From Actinomadura sp. K4S16 (lineage in GTDB: Bacteria > Actinomycetota > Actinomycetes > Streptosporangiales > Streptosporangiaceae): 64,000 nucleotides of DNA. A model generated the notes under the pieces. The model ran no database searches. It was not told the DNA's origin and saw only the letters and a list, made by a program, of their open reading frames with translations. Positions 41,822 to 49,996 of the stretch are shown here, piece by piece (within the stretch, counting starts at the first letter, position 1; the number at the start of each line of letters is the position of its first letter). A program made the position numbers and the translations under genes. The stretch spans positions 670,774 to 734,773 of the forward strand of contig NZ_BDDE01000011.1 in the NCBI RefSeq assembly GCF_008327685.1, in the 5' to 3' direction.

Positions 41822-43987
41822 TCAGCCTTGGGGACGGCACAGGCGCAGGACGTTGGCGACGATGCGGTGCCCGGCGCCCCCGGCCGCGGTGAGGATCGAC
41901 TCCGGATGGAACTGGACGGCCCAGCGCCGCCGCTCGGGGTCCTCGATCGCCATGACGACGTCCCCGGTCAGCGCCGTGACCTGGAACCCCTTCACCCCGT
42001 CGGGCGTGGCGTGCAGCGAGTGGTAGCGGGCGGCGGTGAAGTCGTCCGGCAGCCCCTCGAACAGCTCGCCGCCCGTCACCTTCACCTGGCCCGGCTTGCC
42101 GTGGGACGGCTCCGGCAGCAGCGCCAGCTCGCCGCCCGCGTGCTCGACCATCGCCTGCAGCCCGAGGCAGACGCCGAAGACCGGCAGGCCCCGGGCGCCC
42201 AGCTCGTCCAGCAGCGCGCGGGTGCCGAAGTCCTGCGGGCGCCCGGGCCCCGGCGACAGCACCACCAGGTCGGGCGCGTACTCGTCCAGCATCCGCACCG
42301 GGAAGCCGTGCCGGAGGGTCACCACGGAGGCGCCGTGCTGCCGGAAGTAGTCGGCGAGGGTGTTGACGAACGAGTCCTCGTGGTCGACCAGCAGGACCGT
42401 GAGGCCCTCGCCCGGCTGCGCGGGGAGCGGGGCCTCCTGCGGCGCGGCGGTCCCGGCGCCCTTCCGCGCGGCGGCGAGCGCGCTCAGCAGCGCGCTGGCC
42501 TTGAGGTGCGTCTCGCGCTCCTCCTCGTCCGGGTCGGAGTCGTAGAGCAGCGTGGCCCCGGCCCGGACGGTGGCGACGCCGTCGCGGATCTGCGCGGTCC
42601 GCAGCGTGAGGCCGGTGTTCATCGAGCCGTCGAAGCCGACGAAGCCGACCGCGCCGCCGTACCAGCGGCGGGGCGAGTCCTCGTGGTCCTCGATGAACTG
42701 CATCGCCCACGCCTTGGGCGCCCCGGTGACCGTCACCGCCCACATGTGGGTGAGGAAGGCGTCGAGCGCGTCGAAGCCCGGCCGCAGCCGCCCCTCGATG
42801 TGGTCGACGGTGTGGATCAGGCGGGAGTAGATCTCGATCTGCCGGCGGCCGAGGACGCGCACGCTGCCGGGCACGCAGATCCGCGACTTGTCGTTGCGGT
42901 CCACGTCGGTGCACATGGTCAGCTCGGACTCGTCCTTCGCCGAGGACAGGATCGTGCGGATCTGCTCGGCGTCCTCCAGGGGGTCGCCGCCGCGCCTGAT
43001 GGTCCCCGCGATCGGGCACGTCTCGACGCGGTCGCCGCTGACCCGGACGAACATCTCCGGCGACGCGCCGACCAGGAACTCGCCCTCGCCGAGGTTGAAC
43101 AAGAACTCGTACGGCGCCGGATTGGACTCGCGCAGCCGCTCGAAGAACGCCGCGGGCGCGTCGCAGCGCCCGTACATCGCGTGGCCCGGCGTGACCTCGA
43201 ACAGGTCGCCCCTGACGAACTTCTCCTTGGCGTCGCGCACCATCTGCGCGTACACGCCGGGGACGGGCTGCGGCGGGAGGTCCCCGCACCGCCGCACCGG
43301 CGTCGCCCCGGTGTCGCGCGGCAGCCCCGCGGTGCCCGCCCCGCCCACCTCGAACTCGTAGGAGATCCGGTGCGAGGTCTCGCGCTTGCGGTCGACGACG
43401 ACCATCTCGTCGGGCAGGTGCAGGACGAGGTCGCGCTGGTCGTCAGGTCGCTCCAGCCGGGTCCGCAGCGGCTCGAACTGCAGCGACAGGTCGTACCCGA
43501 ACGCCCCGTAGAGGCCGAGGTGGGGGTCGTCGCAGCGGAACAGGTCGACGACGGCGCGCAGCGCGGTGAAGACGGTCGGCCGTCGGCTGCGCTCCTCCTC
43601 GGCGAAGAACTCCTCCGACTCGGGGACGAAGAGCTCGAACAGCCCGGGCTCGTCGGCCCGCACCTCGCCGGCGGCGCGCAGCGCGCCCGCCAGGGCCGGC
43701 AGCAGGACCCGGCCGCGCCCGTTCAGCGGCCGGACGGCGACCGTCCGGCCGCGTGCGACGATCTCCAGGCAGGGGTCGGCGTAGGCCATGTGCCAGCGGC
43801 TGTAGCGGCCCGGGTACTCCATGCCGGAGCTGAGCACGCCGCCGCGCCGCTCCCCCACGGCGGCGACGAGGGCGTTCAGCACATCGGACTTGCGCTCGGA
43901 GTCGACCGGGGTCGCCGTACGGCTCACCCGTACTCCCCCGGCCGTGACGAACTCGCTGGTCAGCGGCTGTCGTGAGACGGTCTCCAC
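41822..43987 (-). CDS. trpE: fused anthranilate synthase TrpE(G)
   Basis: 721-aa fusion of both anthranilate synthase components; it makes anthranilate from chorismate and glutamine. Residues 1-500 are TrpE-like (chorismate-binding ASPEMFVRVSGDRVETCPIAGT, HMWAVTVTGAPKAWAMQFIE, YGGAVGFVGFDGSMNTGLTLR). Residues 525-721 are the glutaminase domain: SPGPGRPQDF, catalytic Cys in FGVCLGLQAMVEH, and QFHPES. Start is GTG with GAGGGG nine bases before it. A Trp-rich leader peptide and attenuator immediately upstream show that it serves tryptophan synthesis and not only a secondary product. Confidence 0.95.
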   Translation of the reverse strand: METVSRQPLTSEFVTAGGVRVSRTATPVDSERKSDVLNALVAAVGERRGGVLSSGMEYPGRYSRWHMAYADPCLEIVARGRTVAVRPLNGRGRVLLPALAGALRAAGEVRADEPGLFELFVPESEEFFAEEERSRRPTVFTALRAVVDLFRCDDPHLGLYGAFGYDLSLQFEPLRTRLERPDDQRDLVLHLPDEMVVVDRKRETSHRISYEFEVGGAGTAGLPRDTGATPVRRCGDLPPQPVPGVYAQMVRDAKEKFVRGDLFEVTPGHAMYGRCDAPAAFFERLRESNPAPYEFLFNLGEGEFLVGASPEMFVRVSGDRVETCPIAGTIRRGGDPLEDAEQIRTILSSAKDESELTMCTDVDRNDKSRICVPGSVRVLGRRQIEIYSRLIHTVDHIEGRLRPGFDALDAFLTHMWAVTVTGAPKAWAMQFIEDHEDSPRRWYGGAVGFVGFDGSMNTGLTLRTAQIRDGVATVRAGATLLYDSDPDEEERETHLKASALLSALAAARKGAGTAAPQEAPLPAQPGEGLTVLLVDHEDSFVNTLADYFRQHGASVVTLRHGFPVRMLDEYAPDLVVLSPGPGRPQDFGTRALLDELGARGLPVFGVCLGLQAMVEHAGGELALLPEPSHGKPGQVKVTGGELFEGLPDDFTAARYHSLHATPDGVKGFQVTALTGDVVMAIEDPERRRWAVQFHPESILTAAGGAGHRIVANVLRLCRPQG

Positions 43988-44025
43988 CGCGGTGGCCCCT
44001 CATGTCGGGCCCCCACCGGGCGGCG

Positions 44026-44059
44026 AAAACGCGAAACGACCGCCGGGTGAGGGCGGTCG
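44026..44059 (-). terminator. trp attenuator terminator hairpin
   Basis: On the minus strand CGACCGCC pairs with GGCGGTCG (44037-44044 with 44052-44059, 7-base loop), followed by TTTCGCGTTTTCG. It lies 33 bases after the leader-peptide stop and about 40 before trpE(G). A competing hairpin, GGCGCCGC-TGAG-GCGGTGCC (44084-44103), covers the last Trp codon and the leader stop. Ribosome stalling at the Trp codons would alter folding and let transcription continue. Confidence 0.75.
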
Positions 44060-44092
44060 CCTGGTCTGGAACATGCGCGAACCGGCACCGCC

Positions 44093-44131
44093 TCAGCGGC
44101 GCCACCACCACCGGGAGGCTGGGGTTCGCAT
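44093..44131 (-). CDS. trpL: trp leader peptide
   Basis: A 12-residue peptide, MRTPASRWWWRR, with three consecutive Trp codons (44102-44110) ahead of trpE(G). Trp-rich leader peptides that control attenuation are known upstream of Streptomyces trpE genes. No ribosome-binding site precedes the ATG, but a TAACCT -10-like element ends 6 bases before it, so the transcript may be leaderless. A strong hairpin overlaps the third Trp codon and the TGA stop, and a terminator-like hairpin follows. Confidence 0.82.
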   Translation of the reverse strand: MRTPASRWWWRR

Positions 44132-44137
44132 GCGGCG

Positions 44138-44143
44138 AGGTTA
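44138..44143 (-). promoter_or_regulatory. -10-like element of the trp leader
   Basis: TAACCT (minus strand) fits the actinomycete TAnnnT -10 pattern. It ends 6 bases before the leader ATG, which places the likely transcription start at or next to the A of that ATG. A -35 element is not obvious. Confidence 0.4.
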
Positions 44144-44350
44144 CCACGGGCGCATGCGCGAGGGTCTGCTCGCACGCGGAGACCGGCTCCTACCTGGCCC
44201 TTCCTGAGCTGGAACGATCCATCGAACTCGTGCCGAAGCCGATATCAGGCTGTGACCAGCGGGTGTGTAGGCTCGCCCGGCCGCACCCCCGGCACGGTGC
44301 CGCCTCGCGATCCGGGCGGGCCGTGCGCGGGCAAGACGAGGAGGACCCCC

Positions 44351-44602
44351 ATGACTCCCGACGACTCCCGGGAACCGACTCCGACCCAGCCCCCGCCGCC
44401 GGGCTCCGACCGCACCGATCGGAGCCCGTGGAACTGGCTGCTGATCATCCCCGTGGCGATCCCGCTGCTCACCCTGCTCTACAACAGCGACAAGCCCCGC
44501 CTCGCGGGCTTTCCCGCCTTCTACTGGATCCAGCTGGCCTTCATCCCGCTGGGCGTCGCCTGCACCGTCCTCGTGTACCAGATGACGAAGAAGCGGGGCT
44601 GA
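44351..44602 (+). CDS. DUF3311 small membrane protein
   Basis: 83-aa protein with a Pro/Asp-rich head and two membrane helices (WNWLLIIPVAIPLLTLLY and WIQLAFIPLGVACTVLVYQM). DUF3311 proteins are regularly found just before sodium:solute symporters of the MctP/PanF type, and here the symporter starts 4 bases after the stop. It is probably an accessory subunit or stabiliser of that transporter. GAGGA precedes the ATG. Confidence 0.88.
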   Translation: MTPDDSREPTPTQPPPPGSDRTDRSPWNWLLIIPVAIPLLTLLYNSDKPRLAGFPAFYWIQLAFIPLGVACTVLVYQMTKKRG

Positions 44603-44606
44603 GCCG

Positions 44607-46217
44607 ATGGCACGCGACCACCTCACCGAGATCATCGTATTCGCCGTCCTGTTCCTGCTGGTCAGCGGGATGGGCTTCGTCGCCGCCCGGTGGCGGCGGC
44701 CCGACTCCATGCACAGCCTGGACGAATGGGGCCTGGGCGGCCGCAGCTTCGGCAGCTGGATCACCTGGTTCCTGATCGGCGGCGACCTCTACACCGCCTA
44801 CACGTTCGTGGCCGTCCCGGCCCTGGTGTTCGGCGCCGGCGCCGCCGGGTTCTTCGCCGTCCCCTACACGATCGTCGTGTACCCGCTGGTGTTCCTGGTC
44901 CTGATCAAGCTCTGGTCGGTCTCGCACGTGCACGGCTTCGTGACGCCGGCCGACTTCGTCCGGGCCCGGTTCGGCTCCCCGACACTGGCGCTCGTCGTCG
45001 CGATCACCGGCATCGTCGCCACGATGCCCTACATCGCGCTGCAGCTGGTCGGCATCGAGGCGGTGCTGAAGGCGATGGGCGTGAACGGGCACTGGCCGAT
45101 CATCATCGCGTTCGTGATCCTGGCCGCCTACACCTACCAGTCCGGGCTGCGCGCGCCCGCGCTGATCGCCTTCGTCAAGGACGTGCTGATCTACCTGGTC
45201 ATCATCGTCGCGGTGCTGTACATCCCGGCCAAACTCGGCGGCTGGGGCGACATCTTCGACGCCGCCAAGGCCAAGTTCGACAAGACGCCCGCGCCCGGCG
45301 ACGGCATCACCATCGCCGGAAGCGGCCAGCTCAACTACGCGATGCTGGCGCTCGGCTCGGCGATGGCGCTGTTCCTCTACCCGCACAGCATCACCGGCGT
45401 GCTGGCCAGCAAGAACCGCAACGTGATCAAGCGCAACATGGCGGCGCTGCCCGCCTACAGCTTCGTGCTGGGCCTGATCGCGCTGCTCGGCTACATGGCC
45501 ATCGCCGCGGGCGTGAAGCCGGTCAGCACGGGCGGCAAGCCCGACACCAACACCGTGGTCCCGCTGCTGTTCGACCACATGTTCCCCGACTGGTTCGCCG
45601 GCGTGGCGTTCGCCGCCGTCGGCATCGGCGCGCTGGTCCCGGCCGCGATCATGTCGATCGCCGCGGCGAACCTGTTCACCCGCAACATCTACAAGGAGTA
45701 CATCAACCGGGACGCCACCGCGAAGCAGGAGGCCACGGTCAGCAAGCTGGTCTCGCTGATCGTCAAGGCGGGCGCGGTCCTGTGCATCCTCGCGCTCGAC
45801 CCCGAGTTCTCCATCGACCTGCAGCTCATCGGCGGCGTCATCATCCTGCAGACGCTGCCGGCGGTGGGGCTCGGCCTGCTCACCCGCTGGTTCCACCGCG
45901 GCGCCCTCATCGCCGGCTGGGCCGCCGGCATGGCGGCGGGCCTGTGGATGCTGTACCAGATCCCGAACCCGGTGAAGGGCAAGGAGCACTTCGGCGGTTC
46001 GGCCTACCCGCTGAGCGACCTCGGCCTGGACACCAAGACGACGATCTACACCGGCATGCTGGCGCTCGCCGTCAACGTGGTGGTCGCGGTCGCCGGCACC
46101 CTGGTCTGCCGGGCGGCCAAGCTCGCGGACGGCGAGGACGCCACGCGCGCGGCGGACTACCTCGCCGACGAGGGCGACCCGAGGGTCAAGGACCTGGAGC
46201 TCAGCTCCAGCACCTGA
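44607..46217 (+). CDS. mctP: monocarboxylate permease MctP-like (sodium:solute symporter family)
   Basis: 536-aa membrane protein with about 13 hydrophobic helices. SMHSLDEWGLGGRSFGSWITWFLIGGDLYTAYTFVAVP is the SSS family N-terminal pattern, and ALGSAMALFLYPHSITGVLASKN the core helix found in MctP. MctP of rhizobia imports pyruvate, lactate, acetate and alanine. The upstream DUF3311 gene is its usual partner. A strong terminator follows the stop. Direction is divergent from trpE(G). Confidence 0.87.
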   Translation: MARDHLTEIIVFAVLFLLVSGMGFVAARWRRPDSMHSLDEWGLGGRSFGSWITWFLIGGDLYTAYTFVAVPALVFGAGAAGFFAVPYTIVVYPLVFLVLIKLWSVSHVHGFVTPADFVRARFGSPTLALVVAITGIVATMPYIALQLVGIEAVLKAMGVNGHWPIIIAFVILAAYTYQSGLRAPALIAFVKDVLIYLVIIVAVLYIPAKLGGWGDIFDAAKAKFDKTPAPGDGITIAGSGQLNYAMLALGSAMALFLYPHSITGVLASKNRNVIKRNMAALPAYSFVLGLIALLGYMAIAAGVKPVSTGGKPDTNTVVPLLFDHMFPDWFAGVAFAAVGIGALVPAAIMSIAAANLFTRNIYKEYINRDATAKQEATVSKLVSLIVKAGAVLCILALDPEFSIDLQLIGGVIILQTLPAVGLGLLTRWFHRGALIAGWAAGMAAGLWMLYQIPNPVKGKEHFGGSAYPLSDLGLDTKTTIYTGMLALAVNVVVAVAGTLVCRAAKLADGEDATRAADYLADEGDPRVKDLELSSST

Positions 46218-46245
46218 TCCCGCCCGGCCACGGGCTAAGCACGGC

Positions 46246-46294
46246 GACGGCCCGGTCGTCCGCTCACGCGGACGGCCGGGTCGTCTTCTTTTCG
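46246..46294 (+). terminator. rho-independent terminator after mctP
   Basis: An 18-bp stem (46246-46263 with 46268-46285, two G-T wobbles) closes the tetraloop TCAC and is followed by TTCTTTTCG. It is the clearest T-tailed terminator in the window. Confidence 0.88.
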
Positions 46295-46301
46295 GCTTCA
46301 T

Positions 46302-46663
46302 GTGGCGCCTTCGACAAGGGAGGGGCCCCTCCCACGAGGACCACGCGTCCCTCCGCTCGCGCCTCTGACCGCCGCTCTCGCCGCCGCGGCCCTGCTCGTC
46401 CCCGCCGCGGGCGTGCAGGCCGCCGAGGGCCCCGGCGCGCACCGCAAGCTCGACCTGCGGATCGCGACCTACAACACCTGCGGGCACGGATGCCCGCCGG
46501 CTGGGCGGGCACCAGGCACCCCAGGAGGGCTACCCGCTCAAGTCCGGCGCCGGACGCTTCACCTACGACGCCCGCAGGTTCTCCTACCTGGACGAGCGGG
46601 GCAGGCCGCTCCCCCACGACCTGCTGTGGCTGCCGGACTCCACCGAGGATCTACGGCAAGACG
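46302..46663 (+). pseudogene. broken secreted-protein gene truncated at an IS element
   Basis: The first frame encodes a signal peptide (LTAALAAAALLVPAAGVQAA) and then LDLRIATYNTCGHG, like the start of a secreted endonuclease/exonuclease/phosphatase-family protein. At about 46,490 the coding signal jumps to the next frame (GYPLKSGAGRFTYDARRFSY, then LPHDLLWLPDSTED), which runs into the IS end near 46,664. So the gene has a deletion or frameshift and has lost its 3' part. Which original protein or proteins the two pieces came from is not certain. Confidence 0.6.
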
Positions 46664-46674
46664 TTGACTTCCTC

Positions 46675-46694
46675 TCCCGCCTACAGGCAGGGGA
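46675..46694 (-). ncRNA. right-end hairpin, probable 3' part of the TnpB guide RNA
   Basis: TCCC-GCCT-AC-AGGC-A-GGGGA forms a hairpin that overlaps the tnpB stop codon. In TnpB elements the guide (omega/reRNA) comes from the tnpB 3' end through the right end, and its guide segment is the flanking DNA. Here that flank begins CGTCTTGCCGTAGATC on the minus strand below 46664. RNA production is inferred. Confidence 0.45.
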
Positions 46695-47763
46695 TTCCAG
46701 CGGTCGCCCGCTGGGTTTCCTGCTTCGCCGACGACCGCCCCGTCCGGGAGGTGTCCCGTTGAGGTCTTACACCGTCTCCACAGGCGGTCACCGCCAGCCC
46801 GGCGGTCAGGATGTTGCGCGCGGCGTTGACGTCGCGGTCATGCAGGCTGCCGCACCCGCACGTCCATTCTCGGACGTCCAGCGGCAACTCGGCGCGAACC
46901 GTGCCGCAGGCCCCGCAGAGCTTGGAGGAGGGGAACCAGCGGTCGATCACGACCAGGTCGCGCCCGTACCAGGCGCACTTGTACTCCAGCATCGTCCGCA
47001 GTTCCCGCCACGCGGCATCGGAGATGGCGCGGGCGAGCGTGCGGTTCTTGAGCAGGTTGCCGACGGTGAGGTCTTCGATCACGACCGTTTGGTTCTCACG
47101 GACGAGACGGGTCGACAGCTTGTGCAGGAAGTCGCGACGCCGGTCGGCGATCCGCGCATGCACGCGGGCAAGTCTGCGGCGGGCCTTGTCCCGGTTCGCC
47201 GAACCCGGGGCTTTGCGCGACAGTTCCCGCTGCGCTCTGGCCAGGCGGGCGCGGTCACGGCGCTCGTGCCGGGGGTTGGCGCTGTCGCGCGACACCGTCA
47301 CCGTGCTCGGCTCAGCTCCCTCAGGCAGTGGACGCGACCAGCGGACGTCCAGGGGTTCGGCCATCTTCGCCAGCGTGAGGTGCCCGTCGCGCCAGGTGAA
47401 GGCGCTGCGGGTGTACTCGGCCGAGGCGCGCGACCGCTTGCGCGACTTGAACCGCGGATGGGCGGCCCGCTTAGCGAAGAAGTTGCTGAACGCCGTCTGC
47501 AGATGCCGCAGCGCCTGCTGCAGCGGAACGCACGACACCTCCGCGAGGAAGGCCAGTTCGGGGGTCTTCTTCCAGTGCGTCAGCGCGGCCGAGGACTCCA
47601 CATAGGAGATGCGGCGTTGCTCGCCGCACCAGGCTCGGGTGCGTTCCTCCAGCGCCTTGTTGTACACCAGCCGCACACACCCGAAGGTGCGCGACAGCTC
47701 GGCCGCCTGCTCGACGGTGGGGTAGAAGCGGTACTTGAACGCCCGCCTGACCTGCCGCGCCAT
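46681..47763 (-). CDS. tnpB: TnpB with the RuvC-I segment deleted
   Basis: 360-aa TnpB homologue. The N-terminal part (FKYRFYPTVEQAAELSRTFG, LVYNKALEER) and C-terminal parts are typical: RuvC-II VVIEDLTV (Glu230), zinc finger CGAC...CGCG (Cys283/286/302/304) and RuvC-III HDRDVNAARN (Asp311). However, VTVSRDSA at 155-162 is joined directly to NPRHERRDRARLARAQ. In intact relatives roughly 40-50 residues lie between these, including the (V)GIDxG strand with the first catalytic Asp. The frame is kept, so the protein should be made but cannot cut DNA; binding may remain. Its stop lies in the right-end hairpin. oppD starts just beyond the left end. Confidence 0.85.
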   Translation of the reverse strand: MARQVRRAFKYRFYPTVEQAAELSRTFGCVRLVYNKALEERTRAWCGEQRRISYVESSAALTHWKKTPELAFLAEVSCVPLQQALRHLQTAFSNFFAKRAAHPRFKSRKRSRASAEYTRSAFTWRDGHLTLAKMAEPLDVRWSRPLPEGAEPSTVTVSRDSANPRHERRDRARLARAQRELSRKAPGSANRDKARRRLARVHARIADRRRDFLHKLSTRLVRENQTVVIEDLTVGNLLKNRTLARAISDAAWRELRTMLEYKCAWYGRDLVVIDRWFPSSKLCGACGTVRAELPLDVREWTCGCGSLHDRDVNAARNILTAGLAVTACGDGVRPQRDTSRTGRSSAKQETQRATAGIPCL

Positions 47764-47855
47764 GACGCACGTTCTAGCAGCTGCGCTTCGAGCCGATCCG
47801 GCGGACGCCGAAACGCCCTGACTCCTCCATTCCGCTCCACAGGAGTCCGTTTCCT

Positions 47856-47875
47856 CCCCAGCCTGAAGGCGGGGG
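47856..47875. repeat. left-end hairpin of the IS element
   Basis: CCCC-A-GCCT-GA-AGGC-G-GGGG folds into an imperfect hairpin closely related to the right-end hairpin at 46675-46694 (shared GCCT/AGGC stem with G/C-rich base). It lies about 93 bases upstream of tnpB and 20 bases before the oppD ATG. Confidence 0.65.
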
Positions 47876-47894
47876 CCTCCACGAAGGAACCCCG

Positions 47895-48929
47895 ATGACC
47901 GTTCCAGCCGTTGATCACGCGCACGCCCCGGCCGCCGGGGAGGTGGCCGCGGAGCTGCGCGACGTGCACATCGGCTTCCGCTCCGGCCGGCAGGTCACGC
48001 CGGTCGTGCGGGGCGTCGGCCTGCGGCTGCGGCGCGGCCGCGTCCTCGCCCTGGTCGGCGAGTCGGGCAGCGGCAAGAGCCTGACGTCGCTCGCGCTCAT
48101 CGGGCTGCTCCCGCCCGGCGCGGAGGTCATGTCCGGCGCCGTCGTCCTGGACGGCGAGGACACAGCCGGGTTCTCCGCCCGGCGCTGGCGTGAGACGCGC
48201 GGCAGCCGCGTCGCGATGGTCTTCCAGGATCCGATGGCGGCGCTGAATCCCGGCTTCGCCGTCGGCGCCCAGATCGCCGAGCCCTTCCGGCGGCGCCTCG
48301 GCCTCGGCCGGCGGGAGGCCCGGGAGCGGGCGGTCGCGCTCATGCGCGAGGTCGGGATCGCCGACGCCGAGGGCCGCTACGGCGACCACCCGCACGAGTT
48401 CTCCGGCGGCATGCGGCAGCGCGCGGTGATCGCGATGGCGCTCGCGCTCGGCCCGTCGGTCCTGCTCGCCGACGAGCCGACCACGGCGCTCGACGTCACC
48501 GTGCAGGCGCAGATCCTGCGGCTGCTCGCGCGGCGGCAGCGGGAGGCGGACCTCGCGACGCTGCTGGTCTCGCACGACCTCGGCGTCGTGGCGCGGGTCG
48601 CGCAGGACGTCGCGGTCATGTACGCCGGGCGGATCGTGGAGCGCGGCCCGCTGGACGCCGTCTACACGCGGCCCGCCCACCCGTACACGCTCGGGCTGCT
48701 GGAGGCCGTGCCGGACGCCGGGTCGGGCGGGCGCCTCAAGCCGATCGAGGGCGTCCCGCCGGACCCGCGGCACCGGCCCGGCGGCTGCGCGTTCCACCCG
48801 CGCTGCCCGTTCGCGACCGAGAGGTGCCGCACCGACGATCCGCCGCTCACCGAGGACGGCGACCGCGCCGTCGCCTGCCACCACTCCGCGGAGGTCGCCG
48901 CCTCCCGGCCCAGCGAGGAGCCCCGATGA
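47895..48929 (+). CDS. oppD: peptide/nickel-type ABC transporter ATP-binding protein (OppD/DppD)
   Basis: 344-aa ABC ATPase. Walker A GESGSGKSLTSLALI, Q-loop VFQDPMAALNP, signature EFSGGMRQRAVIAMAL, Walker B VLLADEPTTALDVT and switch His in VSHDLGVV are intact. The C-terminal oligopeptide-transporter extension with a Cys cluster (GCAFHPRCPFATERC) identifies the Opp/Dpp class. Ribosome-binding AAGGA is next to the IS left end. No permease or binding-protein gene precedes it, so the operon has probably been cut. It overlaps oppF by ATGA. Confidence 0.9.
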   Translation: MTVPAVDHAHAPAAGEVAAELRDVHIGFRSGRQVTPVVRGVGLRLRRGRVLALVGESGSGKSLTSLALIGLLPPGAEVMSGAVVLDGEDTAGFSARRWRETRGSRVAMVFQDPMAALNPGFAVGAQIAEPFRRRLGLGRREARERAVALMREVGIADAEGRYGDHPHEFSGGMRQRAVIAMALALGPSVLLADEPTTALDVTVQAQILRLLARRQREADLATLLVSHDLGVVARVAQDVAVMYAGRIVERGPLDAVYTRPAHPYTLGLLEAVPDAGSGGRLKPIEGVPPDPRHRPGGCAFHPRCPFATERCRTDDPPLTEDGDRAVACHHSAEVAASRPSEEPR

Positions 48930-49996
48930 CGGCCACCGCCCAGGACACCGAGGTCGTGCTCAAGGTCAGCGGCCTGGAGGCGGGGTACGAGCGCCCCGGC
49001 CGGCACGGGTTCGGGCGGCGGCGGGTGCCGGTCGTCGCCGGGATCGACCTGGCCGTCCGGGCCGGGCGGACGCTCGGCGTCGTCGGCGAGTCCGGCTGCG
49101 GCAAGTCGACGCTGGCGCGGGCCGTGGTCGGGCTGCGCCCCGCGTTCGCCGGGTCGATCGAGTTCGCGGGCGCGGACCTGGCGTCGGTGCCCGCCCGGCG
49201 GCGCCGCAGGATGAGCCGCGACCTGCAGATGGTCTTCCAGGACCCCTACACGTCGCTGAACCCGAGGATGACCGTCGCCGCCGTCGTCGCCGAGGGCTGG
49301 CGCGTCCATCCCGGGATCGTGCCGCGCGACCGGGAGGACGCCGAGGTCGCGCGGCTGCTCGACCTCGTGGGGCTGAGCCTGGAGCACGGGCAGCGGCACC
49401 TGCACCAGCTGTCGGGCGGCCAGTGCCAGCGGGTGGCGATCGCCCGCGCCCTGGCGCTGCGGCCGAAGCTCCTGGTGTGCGACGAGGCCGTGTCCGCGCT
49501 GGACGTGTCGGTCCGCGCGCAGATCCTCAACCTGATGGCCGACCTGCAGGCCGAACTGGGCGTGGCGTACCTGTTCATCTCCCACGACCTGGACGTGGTC
49601 CGGCACATCGCCCACGACGTCGCCGTCATGTACCTCGGGACGGTCGTGGAGCAGGGCCCGGCCGCCGAGGTGTTCGGCGACCCGCAGCACCCCTACACGC
49701 GGGCGCTGCTGTCGGCGGCGCCGTCCGTCCGCGACCGGCCGGACGACGGCGCCGGGGAGATCGTGCTGCGCGGGGAGGTGCCGTCCCCGGCCGAGCCGCC
49801 GAGCGGGTGCCGGTTCCGCACCCGCTGCTACATGGCGGCCGACGTCTGCGAGCGGGAGACGCCGGCGCTCGTCCCGCGGGGCGGGCCGCCCCAGGCGGTC
49901 GCCTGCCATTTCGCCGACGGCGCCGGGACCACGGCCCCGCCCCGGGAAGGGTCGGAGCCGGACGGGCGGGCCGGGACGGATCATGCGCGGCCGTAG
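48926..49996 (+). CDS. oppF: peptide/nickel-type ABC transporter ATP-binding protein (OppF/DppF)
   Basis: 356-aa partner ATPase. Walker A GESGCGKSTLARAVVG, VFQDPYTSLNPRMTV, signature QLSGGQCQRVAIARAL, LLVCDEAVSALDVS (Glu-Ala replaces the common Glu-Pro) and ISHDLDVVRHIAHD are present. The OppF-type Cys cluster GCRFRTRCYMAADVC follows. It starts MTATAQDTEVV in the oppD stop. Its end overlaps a convergent cupin gene by 16 bases. It could only work with permeases encoded elsewhere. Confidence 0.9.
   Translation: MTATAQDTEVVLKVSGLEAGYERPGRHGFGRRRVPVVAGIDLAVRAGRTLGVVGESGCGKSTLARAVVGLRPAFAGSIEFAGADLASVPARRRRRMSRDLQMVFQDPYTSLNPRMTVAAVVAEGWRVHPGIVPRDREDAEVARLLDLVGLSLEHGQRHLHQLSGGQCQRVAIARALALRPKLLVCDEAVSALDVSVRAQILNLMADLQAELGVAYLFISHDLDVVRHIAHDVAVMYLGTVVEQGPAAEVFGDPQHPYTRALLSAAPSVRDRPDDGAGEIVLRGEVPSPAEPPSGCRFRTRCYMAADVCERETPALVPRGGPPQAVACHFADGAGTTAPPREGSEPDGRAGTDHARP

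Larger units (their letters stand above)
46664..47885 (-). mobile_element. IS605/IS1341-type element carrying tnpB only
   Basis: A tnpB gene flanked by related imperfect hairpins: 46675-46694 at the tnpB 3' side and 47856-47875 at the 5' side. The 3' side ends, on the minus strand, in GGGAGAGGAAGTCAA, like the right end of this group, which lacks terminal inverted repeats and target duplications. No tnpA is present. The outer limits are estimates: the right end is placed at the GTCAA at 46664, and the left end somewhere between 47876 and the oppD ribosome-binding site. Confidence 0.7.

Noticed and set aside
46664..47885. Domesticated TldR-type repressor of the opp operon as a firm call
   Set aside because: The IS end hairpins are still present and the gene is on the opposite strand to oppDF. 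Only the loss of the RuvC-I segment is certain, so it is reported as a candidate finding and not as an annotation.
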